Translations under genes and position numbers: made by a program
The notes under the pieces: model-generated
What the model was told of the DNA's origin: nothing
The model's database searches: none
Seen by the model: the letters and a program-made list of their open reading frames with translations, nothing else
Shown here: one piece after another, positions 44,399 through 57,349 of the stretch
Layout of the letters: each line of letters starts with the position of its first letter
How positions within the stretch are numbered: position 1 is the stretch's first letter
DNA from: Trileptium ribeirensis
Taxonomy: Eukaryota > Nematoda > Enoplea > Enoplida > Thoracostomopsidae
NCBI GenBank assembly: GCA_030248225.1
Contig: JASANE010030200.1
Location: 1-64,000 of the forward strand
DNA: 64,000 nt
Reading direction: 5' to 3'

Positions 44399-45860
44399 GG
44401 GGGTAGGAGTTGGATGGGGATTTTTCATTATGTCGGCTATTAATATTAAAAAAGGGTACGGGAGTCGTCACCGAAGGATTGTGCGGTTCGATATGTGGCC
44501 ATTAGAATGCCGGTGGGACGCTTGGTATAGCACGTGTCTTTCTTTTCGTGAGCGGTACTAGTGCCCTATATTTCGCGAAGCGGCGTGATCCTTGCTCGGC
44601 TCTATTGTTCGCGTTCCAGATAATCGGCAACAGACACGCATATAGATTTATTACAACGTGATAAAATGTTAGGCACTGATATCACCGTAAGTCACTTGTG
44701 GCACTGTTCTTGATTACCGTATTAAAATCGTAGTACCGTTTTTCTAGCTCGCGATGAAAAGCCGCGGCACTATTCCTTAGTACTGTATTTTAGCTCACGC
44801 ATGTACTCCACCAGACAATCTTGCACAGTCTGACTTTCACGATTGCACAGTCTGACGCTAGTTTTTTCACAGTCTGACCCTTAGCTCTTCACGCAATTCG
44901 GCCACTGACTTCAGTATACTCGATGATCCTTATCTGATACTTCAAGTTTAGGTTAAGTTAAAGCTACTTAGTATTTGGCCTAGTCCTTAACCCTAAGTTA
45001 TATCAACTAGTGTTTAGGGTTTATACCTGAGCGATAGTGATTAGGGTTTAGGTTATCTATTACTGTACTAAATCCCTAGTGGGTTTACACTGTGACATCG
45101 GACGGCTGCCAACAATGCGAGTATTTGATTACCTCAATCTAGGCCTTAGATTTACACTAATAATGCCAGCTATGTTAAACAGGCCGACACCGGACAGCTG
45201 CCAAACCACGTTATTAAAACTGTACAGTACCGGTCGACTACAATGCAGTTGAAGTTTGCTCAATGTATGTCCCCGGACGGCTGACTATACTAGTAATTGG
45301 GTGTGAGAAACTCGACGTTTTGGTCGTCCGAACCAACCAACCCCTTATTCCCCCGATCTTCTCAAAACTAGTGCTACTTGTGCCACCGAGCCCGGACGGC
45401 TGCCGACTTTACAAGTAGCACTACTAAGTTTATTCGAGACCCACCTGCACTCTCGCCCTGGTTACTACTCACTGGACACAATGGGCCGAAATATTTAAAG
45501 TATTACTAGTCCTAGTTTTATGCTATTCTATCGCCCCTAACTACGATTCTTATTGCCACTTCGTACGATATTTCTAGGGAAGATATTACTACTAAGTAAG
45601 ATAATAACGGTACAGCAGTTACTTATTTGTGCTACTGTTCGCGGATACTCGAGCATTATGCCTTTCCCTTTCTGTCGTACCCAACGCAAGAGCAAAGCGC
45701 ATTCTTTGCGCTCCAGGAATTTATAACAAAATATAACAGCTCGTAATGCCGGAAACCCGAGTATATGCATTTTTTGAATTCCCGAAATTCTGGTCCACTG
45801 GGCGAAGGGCCGAATATAAGCACCTTTCCAGTAAGACAACTATAACACTATAAGAAGCAC
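44399..45860 (-). repeat. Long LTR, copy 2
   Basis: It begins next to copy 1 after about 17 bp and repeats the same order: CGGTGGGACGCTTGG block (44509), GCGGCGTGATCCTTGCTCGG (44580), CACAGTCTGAC repeats, then four CGGACGGCTG-type motifs (about 45101, 45195, 45276 and 45395) at the positions homologous to the GACTGGCTG sites of copy 1. There is no internal region between the two, so one is probably a solo or tandem LTR. Confidence 0.6.
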
Positions 45861-46234
45861 GTAGTCCTGTGTGTATAGGCACTATCCTCCGGCACACTCA
45901 GTGTTACGGTTTGATATTTTAAAGGGGGTAGGGGTGGAGGGTATTTTTACTATGGTGGCTATCGGATTAAAAATGGGACGGGAATCGTCACTCGAAGATG
46001 TGCGGGCCGCACGCATGGCCAGTAGTATGCCGGTGGGGATTATGGTTCCTTGGCGCGCGTTATTAGGTCAGCATCTTGTTATTTCCTATGGAGCGGCTAC
46101 GTGATTACTCGAGTTGCTCTGTATTTGTTTCCGAAATAGAGACACACCAGCCGAAGTTAGAATATTTTATTCGAAGTTAGTAGATCACACAACAATTGAT
46201 AATACGGTTCGGTTCCACGTAACGCTACTAATTA

Positions 46235-46672
46235 CAGGGTCCCGCGGGATCTCGACAATTTTTTTCCCTGTTTTCCCTGCAAAATTTCCCCATTTTTTTC
46301 CCTGCAGCTCCTGTAAAAATTCAACTTGGACATATGAACACACAAAGGATACATCGCCTAAAATCATATGTATAAGCTGAAAATTATAGCGTTTCAGACA
46401 ATATATTAGTGTGAAAACTAAAACATTAAAATTATATTAAATTTAGTTATATTTTGCAGAAGGTGCTGCAGCATGAAATCGGAGAAATGAGGGTCTTTGG
46501 TCTGAAATAAAAGAATAAAAAATCACAAATTTCCAAAAATATTTCAAAAAGCAACCCATTTCCAAAAAATCCCAAAATTTTTCCCTGCAGACGTCAAAAT
46601 TTTTCCTGTTTTCCCTGCAAAAATCGATAATTTCCCTGTTTTCCATATTTTCCCTGTCGAGCGGGGACCCTG
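46235..46672. mobile_element. CAGGG MITE (hAT-like), 438 bp
   Basis: Ends CAGGGTCCCGCG and CGGGGACCCTG are inverted repeats. TAATTA flanks both sides (46229-46234 and 46673-46678). Both subterminal regions carry repeated TTTCCCTG words (four to five per side), on both sides of a unique AT-rich middle. No coding capacity. Distinct from the CCGGAACC-rich family. Confidence 0.8.
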
Positions 46673-47312
46673 TAATTAAGCAGCTGGTCTTATGACCACT
46701 ACCAACGTACTTGGTCTCGCCCCTCTATTGTTCGAACTCTAGATATTTCCAATGCTCCGTGATCGAAAAACTTGTAGAACCTTGACAACACTCGCTTTAT
46801 ATATATCATTAGTCCCTATACCACTTAATTCTTTCAGACTCACTTTTGAGTGCACCGGTATTCTGAGTAAGTTATTTAGTACTTGCGATTAGGGTATATA
46901 TTTATTAAACCCTCTTGTGAGGTTTGTGCGAGACCGCCCGACGGATCGGTCCGCACGATTAGTTGAATATCTCAACCTTTCTCTTAGATTTACTCTAGTA
47001 CTTCACGAATTCCTCTTCTGAGGTTGGCATGAGATCGCCGGACAGATCGATCCGTACGTTTATCAAGTAACTTAACCTCTTCCTTAGAATTGCGCTATTT
47101 AGTTTCCTTAGAGCTACCAGTGCCGGACGGACACTGACAGATCTTGAGTAATTGATATCTATTACTTTCCCTTTTGGGTTGGTACGTAGCCGCCCGACGG
47201 ATCGACTCGTACGTTTATTTTATTAGCCTTTAATTACCTTAACCTTTTCCTTAGAATTAGGCTAGTTAATTTCCTTATGTTAACGTTTCCGCTGCCGGAC
47301 GGATAAGCAAGT

Positions 47313-48622
47313 TATTTCCAATACGGTTATAGTTAAGTTACGATCGTGCTAAGTCAAGTTTTGCTTGGGAAAATAATAAAAATAACAAATTATTACCAGT
47401 ATAATATACCTATTTGTGAAGTTAGGTTGGAATTAAATTTAACTTTGTAACAAGGCTGAATGAACTTTGACTCGAAACATTGTCACCAACACTTGGAATT
47501 AATGTTCGCGTCCGGTATGAGACAATCAGAAATCCTTAATATAATCGAGAAACCATAAATCCATCGAGTGGTAAGCTGGTCGTATAAAGCACATAAGCTG
47601 TGGAAATAAAGTTCGAAAAATAAGAGTCGGTTAGCCAAGCATTTATTTCCAATACGGTTATAGTTAAGTTACGCTCGTACTAAGTCAAGTTTTACTTGGG
47701 AAAATAATAAAAATAACAAATTATTACCAGCATAATATACCTATTTGTGAAGTTAGGTTGGAATTAAATTTAACTTTGTAACATGACTGAGTGAACTTTG
47801 ACTAGAAACATTCTCACCAACAGTTGGAATTAAAGTTCGCATCCGGTATGAGACAATCAGAAATCCTTAATATAATCGAGAAACCATAAATCCATCGAGT
47901 GGTAAGCTGGTCGTATAAAGCACATAAGCTGTGGAAATAAAGTTCGAAAAATAAAAGTCGGTTAGCCAAGTATTTATTTCCAATACGGTTATAGTTAAGT
48001 TACGCTCGTGCTAAGTCAAGTTTTACTTGGGAAAATAATAAAAATAACATAAATTATTACCAGCATAATATACCTATTTTTGAAGTTAGGTTGGAATTAA
48101 ATTTAACTTTGTAACAAGGCTGAATGAACTTTGACTCGAAACATTCTTACCAACACTTGGAATTAATGTTCGCATTCGGTATGAGACAATCAGAAATCAT
48201 TAATATAACCGAGAAACCATAAATCCATCGAGTGGTAAGCTGGTCGTATAAAGCACATAAGCTGTGGAAATAATGTTCGAAAAATAAAAGTCGGTTAGCC
48301 AAGTATTTATTTCCAATACGGTTATAGTTAAGTTACGCTCGTGCTAAGTCAAGTTTTACTTGGGAAAATAATAAAAATAACATAAATTATTACCAGCATA
48401 ATATACCTATTTGTGAAGTTAGGTTGGAATTAAATTTAACTTTGTAACAAGGCTGAATGAACTTGGACTGGAAACATTCTCACCAACACTTGGAATTAAT
48501 GTTCGCATCCGGTATGAGACAATGAGAAACCATAAATCCACCGAGTGGTAGGCTGCTCGTATAAAGCACATAACCTGTGGAAATAAAGTTCGAAAAATAA
48601 GAGTCGGTCAGCCAAGTAATTG
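47313..48622. repeat. 331-bp tandem array, four units
   Basis: Unit starts (TTTCCAATACGGTTATAGTT) at 47315, 47646, 47977 and 48310. The first three units are 331-333 bp and highly similar. The last has a deletion near 48525 and ends about 48622. Contains AAGTTAGGTTGGAATTAAAT and GAGTGGTAAGCTGGTCGTAT. It lies within LTR copy 3 and is not seen in copies 1 and 2. Confidence 0.95.
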
Positions 48623-48919
48623 TTAATCTCCAAAAGTAAGATAGATACTACCCGAGGTATAACAAACAGTAATCATGTGACCATATACGGTAAAACTATT
48701 ATATTGAACATAAAGCCGGAAGTATTTATGTAACTAGTCTTAAATGCCGCTTACTGCTCTGCAGCGAAAACTAAACTGATTAAACTGAAGAACTCACAAG
48801 CTAACACATGTTAGCTAGTAAACTTAAAGAATGCTAATTATGCAAATTAGCACTGAAACAAAGAAGAAAAGCAAAAACAATAGAAAAACCAAAACCACGG
48901 ACGCAGAAAGGAGGGAGAG

Positions 48920-50078
48920 CAGGGAGTAACCGGAATTCCGGTTCCGGTTCCGGCGAAAATCGTGTTCCGGTTGCGGTTCCGGCAAAGGGCAAAAACCATA
49001 CCGGAACCGGAATTCCGGTTTAAAAATTTTGTTTGAAATTTTTCACATTTTTGCTTCATCTGTGATCCAAACATATGTAATATATATTATACAATGATCA
49101 AACTCCAATACAACCGAGCCAAAGAAAAGATTAACTAACCAATTTGCCGTGTGAAACGTAAGTAGGGCACATAATTTTAGCAGGAATTTTTCATAATTAC
49201 CTGCAGGAGTTTGTTAAATCAAAGCCAGGTCGATGCTTGTAGCAGCTATTTTACACATCCAGAAGTCTGTGGGATACATTTGAATTAAACCGGTCCAACT
49301 CGGTAACAGAGTGTGGCTTACGCAGAAGTACTTAGCCTATGCTTGGCTAACATAAATTGCGTCAAGCACCAGCCGGTGCGCTTTAAACTTTGTAAATCAG
49401 GTGAAACTGAAGTAACGTTATCTGCAACGCAAGCAGAAACTGCTTCCTTGGCAATGAACTGTATTTATTGAAACTGTGCGAGCAGCATCACCTGTGTGTC
49501 TCATCTATAGCATTTTGATTAGAAAGTTATCATCATTATCATCTAACTGACGGGCACTGTTTGTCCAACGCTAGCCTAAACAGTGTCTCTGAACACTGAT
49601 CAGAAAATTACCTTCTATCTATTATTTTATCTTAGAATCATATAAACCAATAATTTTAAGTTTGCTACAGAAGAACATGCAACAAACGTATGTGTAGTAA
49701 AGGGAGGCGACTGGAGACAGATCGAAAGTGTGTATTCTACGCTCCAAGCTTTGTAAGCACATTCGATTTGACGCAGTATACGCAGTGGTGTATAGTGGAA
49801 GGCATTTTTTTGCTCTGAATGTCCAAAAACCGACATATTTGATCGATAAATAAATATTATTAGCTTCCTCAGTCTCTTTAAAGTTTCAGAAAGGCAATAA
49901 TACCATCGCAATACATGAAGTTTAATGTAAAAGTTATTTTTAATGCATTTTAAATCCACTATACCTTCATTTCTTCCATCATCTGTTTTACTATATATAA
50001 ATTTCGAAGACCAGGTTCCGGTTCCGGTTTAAATGGACGGTTCCGGTTCCGGTAAATTTCGGTTCCGGTTATTCCCTG
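48920..50078 (-). mobile_element. hAT-type MITE, copy 3 (complete)
   Basis: 1159 bp with ends CAGGGAGTAACCGG and CCGGTTATTCCCTG and a perfect 8-bp duplication AGGGAGAG (48912-48919 and 50079-50086). Carries the longest version of the recurring minus-strand ORF (49627-49959, 110 codons), made by a one-base insertion in a T-run relative to copy 2. Confidence 0.93.
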
Positions 50079-50710
50079 AGGGAGAGGTATAATAAATGAA
50101 AAATGTTCCATTCTGGTTTTGGGACATTTTTTGGGGTTTTGGAACGGGCTTGGGCCGGGTACCCCCTGGTAACCTGGTCAACCCCTAACACTCAGAATCA
50201 ATACCGATAATATATAACCACTAGAAAACGAAAGCTATAATCAGCAATACTAGCTAGGTAACCAGATGTATAAACTAAAAAAACAATGAAACTTAATGGG
50301 ATCGAAACTCTTCCGGAGGGTCACCGTACTATTCAGGATCCAGACTACAGCTAATTAGTGAAAAATAAAAACGAAAACAATTACATATAGCTAGTGAGTA
50401 ATACGAGCGAACATTATGCAAATTAGGAAAAGAAAATAATACACTTTTATAAATTTTAGAATTTTAAAAGCCTACGGAGAGATATAATAAGATATTTAGT
50501 GAAAAAATAAGAAAAAATAGGATTTTAGCCCCGTAAACCCCTTGGTAGCCTACTAAACCCCCGACACTAATAAATCAAAAACAAACAACTTGGACCACGC
50601 TAGCTAAGTCTTCCACGGACCCTATACTTAAAACCATGCTAAAAATAAGAATTTTTTGAGCATGAACCCCCGCTTAGCTTAAGGACCCTAAAATTATATG
50701 TTTTTATTTC

Positions 50711-50900
50711 AGTGGAGGTAGGGTGGATTCCTGATTTCTTATGACGGTTACCGGTATTTAAACGGGGAGGTGATTCGCCACCGAAGATTGTGCGGTACGA
50801 GGTGTGGCCACTAGAATGTCAGTGGAACACAATTAATAGCACGCGTTCTTTTAATTGCGATCGGTGTCTAGCGAGGCTGCGTGACTAAGCACTCATTTTT
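50711..50900 (-). repeat. LTR fragment, copy 4
   Basis: TGGAGGTAGGGTGGATTCC then GATTCGCCACCGAAGATTGTGCGGTACGAGGTGTGGCC matches the promoter-proximal block of copies 1-3. Similarity fades after about 50900. Confidence 0.55.
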
Positions 50901-53220
50901 CCAGAAAACTCGACACTAAAGACACTAGGAAAAATATTTATTTGTGATAAAACAATTAGGTTGTACAGAACACGAATTTTATTCGGCAATTTTTTTAGAC
51001 TTTTTTACTACTAATTTTTCTCACTTTTCGTTAGACCCTATTTGTCTCCACAGTTGTAATTCTTTTCTTTTGTTGTATTACCCCTTAAGATTTAGGTTAT
51101 CTATGACGTTATTAGTTTTCTGGTGAGATTAATACAGAGTATCCTGGAAATACCCCACAATTCTATTTAACTGTAATAACGGGACGCAACTTGATGGTGT
51201 GACTTCTTAATACATTATTTACATTAAGATTTCTGCACAAGGGCCGGATTCTGTCACAGTCTGCCCCGACTCTAAAACCGTGCTTGGCTAGCTGCGATCA
51301 GCCACTGTGACATTTTTTGGGGCGAGCCAGACCCTACAAATATATTTAGCTAATAGTAAATCGAGGCTGATAAATAGTCACAAGGGCCGGCATCGGTTCA
51401 AAATGTAATAACGGTACGCAGCTACATGGCGCAACTTCCTAACACTAAGCCCTTCTCGAGGTTTTTTCGGACCCCGCCCGATTGGTTGCGCACGTGTCTA
51501 GTAACTGGTATGATTTCTGAGGTCACCCAGGAAGATTGACATCGAAACCTGCTCACAGGTCATAATGTAAGATGAATATTCCCTATTCTAAGCTCATCTG
51601 GAAGTTGTTTAATTCGACAAAGTTCGTAGTGAGCTTGAATGAGCATTGGAAATAGTGTATGAATTTTAAGTTCAACTCGCTTAGTTGTTTTATCGATTCC
51701 ATCAATTCATTATAGCCTATGCGGCCACCACAGTGTTTCCACATTCCCTGAACGTTTAAAGTCGGGAGTTCTTGATCAAAGATTTATTTACTGTAAATTA
51801 CGTTTTGTTAACACTATCGTTTGCCTGGTAAATTTTGGTGTGGTTTACGACCATTGGTTCCATAAGCAGTTTTGTGATCGATTTCGTGGGCTGTTCTCGC
51901 ACTCTTGCCGTTTAATACATTAACATTGTTAGCGAACCGTACGCGTCATGGCTCGGGGTATTCCCACCGACAAGCCAGGGCGCGCAAGGTTGACTTGTCC
52001 GAACGGATGTACGTGTCGCGCTTGAGAATGAATTTAGCCTAGAAATTTAAATGTACAGTCGACCAAAGTAGAAACAAACACAATCACTTTTGAGCCGCTG
52101 ATGTTACACTCTAAGTTCACCGGTCCTCTGCCCCTGTTCCTTGCCCTTAATTTGTTTGAGGTTTTGGTTACCAGTGCTCTCTTGGTCCAGGTTCCGAGTG
52201 ATGGTTTACAACCGATTTGTGGCACACCAAAAGCGGGACCACTATGAAGTTGTCGTTACCATATGTCGTTCTAACGGAGGTGCCACAAGTCACCCATTAT
52301 TTCAGACGGAACACGGGAGCACTTGGGACGAAGAACTTCCGGCCGCATCGTGTGTACTCTGTTCTTTATTAGTTGCACGCCTCCTAGCATTTTTAACACT
52401 AACCAATGATACACACCGTTAATCGGCGAATACGGTACCCTATACCGTGTCTGGACATGCTAATAACAGTAAGGTATATAGAATATATTTATTATAAAAG
52501 CATAGCTTTAAGGTGCATATATTGAATTTAAATTTGAAACTTTTTTTTTTACTTACTTTTACCTACACTATATACTATTATACACTAAAAATATAAACTA
52601 TATTAATAAAAAAAAAAATAAAAAAAAATAAAGAAACATTAAGATTTTGAAGAAATTAAGTTGGGTGGGGGTGTTTTCAAGAAGGTAGAAAGAAGTCAAG
52701 TTTGAAATTTAGATATGACGAAGGGGTGAACGTAGGGAGTTTGACCTAAAAATTTGATAAATGAGATCTTAGTTTTGAATAAATGGCAGTTGTTAGAAAA
52801 ATGTGAAAAATGGGGAGAGTTGGAAATTTTAATTAAATGCACAATTTATAAAAAGCGAAAAGAGAATAAGGGGAGGGTTGCGTAGGGTTATGTAAAAAGG
52901 ATATTAAAGCTTGAAGTATATTGGTTTAGTTTTGAGGGATAGGTGCAGTTTGAATTTTGGTTGAAAAAGTAGAAAGTTCAGGAAAATGTTGAATTTGCTT
53001 TAATTTAGGTGTTAATGAAAGAGGGTGAGAAAATGTGAAATATATTTTAGGAAAAATAAAAGAAAAAATAAATTTTAAGTAATTTTTAAGTGTAAACTTT
53101 GAGTTTTGGAATATAGAGGTATATAAGAAAAATTTATAATGTATAGATAAAATAAATACATAGCCAGGTGAAGTTTTAAAACCCAACTTGTATATTTCGT
53201 CTGATGTGTTTTGGTGATTC
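50901..53220. other. Centre between opposed LTR stacks, unassigned
   Basis: No gene was recognised. 51200-51500 has two loose repeats of CAAGGGCCGG and GGTACGCAGC/GGGACGCAAC phrases. 52535-52640 has long A and T runs. 52620-53190 is purine-rich on the plus strand. It may include diverged parts of LTR copy 4. Confidence 0.4.
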
Positions 53221-55545
53221 GTTAGTGTTGGGTGTTAGCGTTTTACCAGGCTACCAGGGGGATTTTCAGGTCCAAACCCGTTCCAAATCCCCAAAATTAT
53301 CTAAAAACCCCGGGATGGTCATTAGTTTCTCTATTATATCCTTCCCTCTCTTTTCTCCCGTGGTTTTCGTTTTCTTTTTATTTTCGTGCTTCTTTGTTTT
53401 CGTGCAATTTGCATAATTAGCACTTGTTTTAGTTCTTAGCTAACAAGTGTTAGCTTCATTTTCTGTTCTTCAAGTTAGTTTGGTTTTCGGCTAAGTCGAG
53501 TTAGTGTCGGGGGTTTAGTAGGCTACCAAGGGGATACCGGGCTAAATTCCAAATTTTTCTTTTTTTTCACTAAAGTATTTATTACACGTTTCCCCCAAGT
53601 TTTTAAATTAATAAATTTCTAAAATTATAAAATTTTAATAACTTCCCACTTAATTTGCATAAATAGCACTCAAAAAATTTATTAGCTATATACAGTTAAT
53701 TTTAGTTCTAATTAATTTTTTAATTCTTTCTTATGTTCAGTCTGGTTCTGATCCCTGGTAGTGTAATCTTACTTTTCCGGAAGTAGTTACCGATCAATTG
53801 TGAATTGTGTTATTTTGTTTTTGGCGCTGAGTTACGTAGGTGAAATTGACGATTCACGTGTTTACTTTATAACGGTCTTACATGTCCGGTAGTGGTTTCG
53901 AGCGTGCTGGAGGATCATACTGATATATCGAGTGTTACGTGCCTCACTTATGGGCAACATTGTTATAGTTGTTCAACTGGAAAGGCGCTTATACTCGGCC
54001 CCTCGCCCAGTGGATTAACCATTCAGAATTCAGGAAACGCCTATACTCGGGTTTCCTTCTCGATAGGTCTTACGAAAACGGTTCTTGTCTTTTGGAGCGC
54101 AAGGAATGCGCGGCGTTGTTGCTTGATTTCTACGGACTAGAGTGAAAAAGGGCATTGCGTAAGGGAAGAACTGCGGTCGATGGCACATATAAGTAACCCT
54201 ATTCCCAGTACTATTTTAGTTAGTAATATTATTTTTCCTTACAAAATCGTACGAAGTGGCCATAGGTCTAATAGAGGCGATTGGTTAATAGCAACGTACT
54301 AGGTTTAGTAATACCTTAAAAATTTCGGCACCTTTGTGTCGAGTGAGTGGTAACCAGGGCGAAAGTTCAGTTCGGTAGGGCGAAAGTTCAGTTCGGTTTC
54401 GAAAATATTAGCAGTGCTATCACGTCGACGGCAACCGTCCGATGTCATAGGCGTGGGGCGCACTATTCTTGAGTAGACCAGTCGAGTAAGGGGAGAAGAT
54501 TCGAATTATATACCACCTCGAGAAATCCCTAACCCAAAATCATCCTGAGACCAGGCAGTCAAGGCCAGGACTGAGCTTACTTCAACTGCATAGTGGTCGA
54601 CCGCTACTGTACAGTTTTAATAACGTGGTTCGGCAGCCGTCCGGTGTCGGACTGTTTAACATATTAAATATACCATATTAAGCATTATTAGCGGAAATCT
54701 AAGGCTTAGGTTGAGATACTCAAATAATCGCATGGTTAGCAGCCGTCCGGTGTCGCTGTGTCAACCCACAAGGGACCTTACTCAAGTACTAAATAACATA
54801 AATCTTAAGCACTATCGCTCAGGCATAACCCGTAACCATTAGTGCTATAACTTAGGATTAAGTACTAGGCCAAGCACTAGGTAGCTTTAACTTAACTTAA
54901 GGACTAAAAAATAAATAGGGATTTCGAGCATACCAAAGTCATTAGCCGAAGTGCATAGTGAAAGCGAAACGTCAGACTGCAAATTTAATGTCAGACTGGG
55001 CAATAGTAAGGCTGAGACTGTGCCACAAAACCGGTAAAGTATAAGCGTGAGCTGAAGGCAATCCAGTACTAAAGAAAAGTATTGCCGTTTTGGTTACGAG
55101 AGCTCCATTAACCGTCAGTGAAAAACTAGTGCGAAGTCTGTGCGAGCTAAAATACGGTACTAAAGAATAGTGCCGAGGCTTTCCAAAACGAGGAACGAGA
55201 AAAGTGCGGTATTCTAATACGGTTATCGAATTAGTGCCCGAATGCCTTACGCAACGGTAGTGCCTTAACATTTTATCACGTTATAATAAACGTTCTATAT
55301 ACGTGTTTGTTGCCGAAATATCTGGAACTCGAGCACGTAGAGCTGTGCAAGGAACACTCCGGATCGCGAAATATAAGGCACTAGTTTCGCTCACCTTAAG
55401 AAAGATGTGCGCGATACCTAGCGTCCCACCGGCATTCTACTGGCCACACCTCGAATCGCACAATCTTTCGGTGACGAATCCCGTTCACTTTTTAATACCG
55501 ATAGCCGACATAAGGAAAATCCACATCCAACCCCTACCCCCAACA
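53221..55545 (+). repeat. Long LTR, copy 5 (plus orientation)
   Basis: Two stacked start-like strings (GTTAGTGTTGGGTG at 53221 and TTAGTGTCGGGGG at 53501), an LTR middle with CCGTCCGGTGTCG motifs (reverse of CGGACGGCTG) near 54430, 54640 and 54740, then CGTCCCACCGGCATTCTACT (55423) and GGTGACGAATCCC (55468), and an end CCCCTACCCCC at 55531-55541. It is inverted relative to copies 1-4 and lies upstream of the plus-strand gag. Confidence 0.65.
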
Positions 55546-55584
55546 AAACAACATAATACTAGTCGGTAGTGGAACTACATTTGT

Positions 55585-56017
55585 GAGCGGAGCTTGGGCT
55601 GTGGCATTACGAATGTACTCAATTTTATGTTCTTGTTACTACATTGCATAGGGCATAGGGCTTTATCTTTGGTAAAAATATTATATTTGAATTCTTAGAC
55701 CCAAAAACCTATAACGGTTTGATCGAAACGATTCTATTTCAATAAATAACACAAATATTGCAAAATTCTTTATTTTAGCTGCATAAAATTAACTAATTAC
55801 TATTAGATAATTACTAATTAACCACTTAAAATTTTTTAATCCCAAATATCAGGTGCACACTCTGACATGATAGGCTTTCAAACAAAAAAGGTTTTTTAAA
55901 ATCCGTTCAGTCGTTCTTGAGATCCGTCGGACCGAACGAACGAACGGACGGACATCGACCCTTTTACTCTCAGACAGAAAATAAAAACGCTTCGCTCGGC
56001 TTCGCCGAGCTCCGCTC
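55585..56017. mobile_element. Small element with GAGCGGAGCT terminal inverted repeats
   Basis: 433 bp with perfect 10-bp ends GAGCGGAGCT (55585-55594) and AGCTCCGCTC (56008-56017). Relative to the minus-strand element it is an insertion between LTR and leader. Near the right end is a hairpin GCTCGGCTTCGCCGAGC. Its middle (GGCTTTCAAACAAAAAAGG, CGAACGAACGAACGGACGG) resembles 60060-60110. No target duplication was established. Confidence 0.55.
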
Positions 56018-56227
56018 AATATCATGCTGACCACGAAGCTGTGTAAAAGTGGGACAGTTTAAAAATAAAATAAAGTGGTCAGTATTTTTCGAAAACTCAA
56101 AAAGCAATCCCCATTGACCCTAAATAAGGCAGAAGCTAAAATAAGAATTATTTATATTGTAGTAGGAATTAGTAGTCCACATAAACAGAACGTTTTACGC
56201 AAGCCTGCTTAAATTCTAAATATTAAT

Positions 56228-57349
56228 ATGCAACTTCAAAGAACGCCACCTAGTACGACAATGGACAAAGAATCGACGATGAAACCCAAGAACATCGAGA
56301 TGAAAGAATCATCAAATGAAAAACTACAAGAAACGACGACAAACTCGAACGTGAGAAAAGAACTCAAAGACATAATTCGACAATTCGAGTTAAAAACGCC
56401 AGAACCGAAAATGCAAGAACAGTCGCAAGATAAAAGAAGTTTATAACAAACTTATACGGAAACATTTCAAGAAGAACCAAGCGACGATCGATTATTCACA
56501 ACATCGGAAGACCGTGAAAAAGAAATACGGGAGGTGATACAAAAACTGCAACAACAAAAAGAAATGCGGTTACAGTTCATAAAGAAGCCTGCAACTCCGA
56601 AGCCTGCAACTCTGATGAAAGAGCTACAGCTATTATGCCAAAACTACGACCAAGACGAACCAGAAATCTCGCTAGCACAACCAAGGAAAGAATCGCAAAG
56701 CACCGATGAAGGCGAAGGAATTGAAATACGAGGATTTTTCGAGCAAGAACAAGTAAAAACGAATCCCAACAACGACAAAGAATCAGAGCAAAATATCCGA
56801 TAATAATTATGGATAACGACCAAGAAACATTCGATGCAAAAAGATTTACGCCAAGATTTACGAACAAGTCAAGATTTACGAACAACAACAACAACCGAGT
56901 ACAAACGACAGGAATAGACTAACAATCGATGAATATCGAATGCAATTCGGTGCAATTGGTGCAAGCCAAAAACGACTCCGTGCAAATCGTGACCAACCTG
57001 ACACGATCGATTCGGTGCAATCATGGAAAGATGTGGTGCACAACTAACACGAAATAAAGAAAACCGAGACAAAACCGAACCAAGCGATGATCAATCCGGT
57101 GCAACTCGATTACAACTCAATACGAACCAAGAGCAAGCCGAGACAAATCATGAACAAACCGGCGCGAATAAAGAACAAACCAGTGCAACTCGAAGCCGAT
57201 TCACCGCAAACGGTGATCAAAACGACATAAATTACAATCAATGCGGTGCAACTTCAACGCAACCCAGTGTAAATCTGGAACAATTTGGTGCAAATTGCAA
57301 CGAATTCGGTGCAAATCAATATCGAATCAGCACGAACCAAATGCGATAA
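56228..57349 (+). pseudogene. Gypsy-like gag remnant, plus-strand copy
   Basis: From ATG 56228 (MQLQRTPPSTTMDKESTMK) through a stop at 56444-56446, a second piece (56534-56803) with LQLLCQNYDQDEPEISLAQPR, and a third (57023-57349) made of heptads (EQTGANK, EQFGANC, NEFGANQ). It parallels 39812-41012 on the minus strand. The capsid-like core and CCHC found in the minus copy are absent here. Frameshifts and stops show it is dead. Confidence 0.75.

Larger units (their letters stand above)
45924..50573 (-). repeat. Long LTR, copy 3, expanded and interrupted
   Basis: Starts at the low end with GGGGGTAGGGGTGGAGG and a diverged promoter-proximal block (GCCAGTAGTATGCCGGTGGG), and ends near 50573 with CCCCCGACACTAA. 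It contains the CAGGG MITE (46235-46672), five CCGACGGATCG-type motifs (46930-47305), the 331-bp tandem array and hAT copy 3. A second start-like string (CCCCTAACACTC) near 50185 suggests two stacked LTRs. Confidence 0.5.

Noticed and set aside
52141..52422. 93-codon ORF between the LTR stacks
   Set aside because: No domain, no conserved partner and no repeat copy; consistent with chance.
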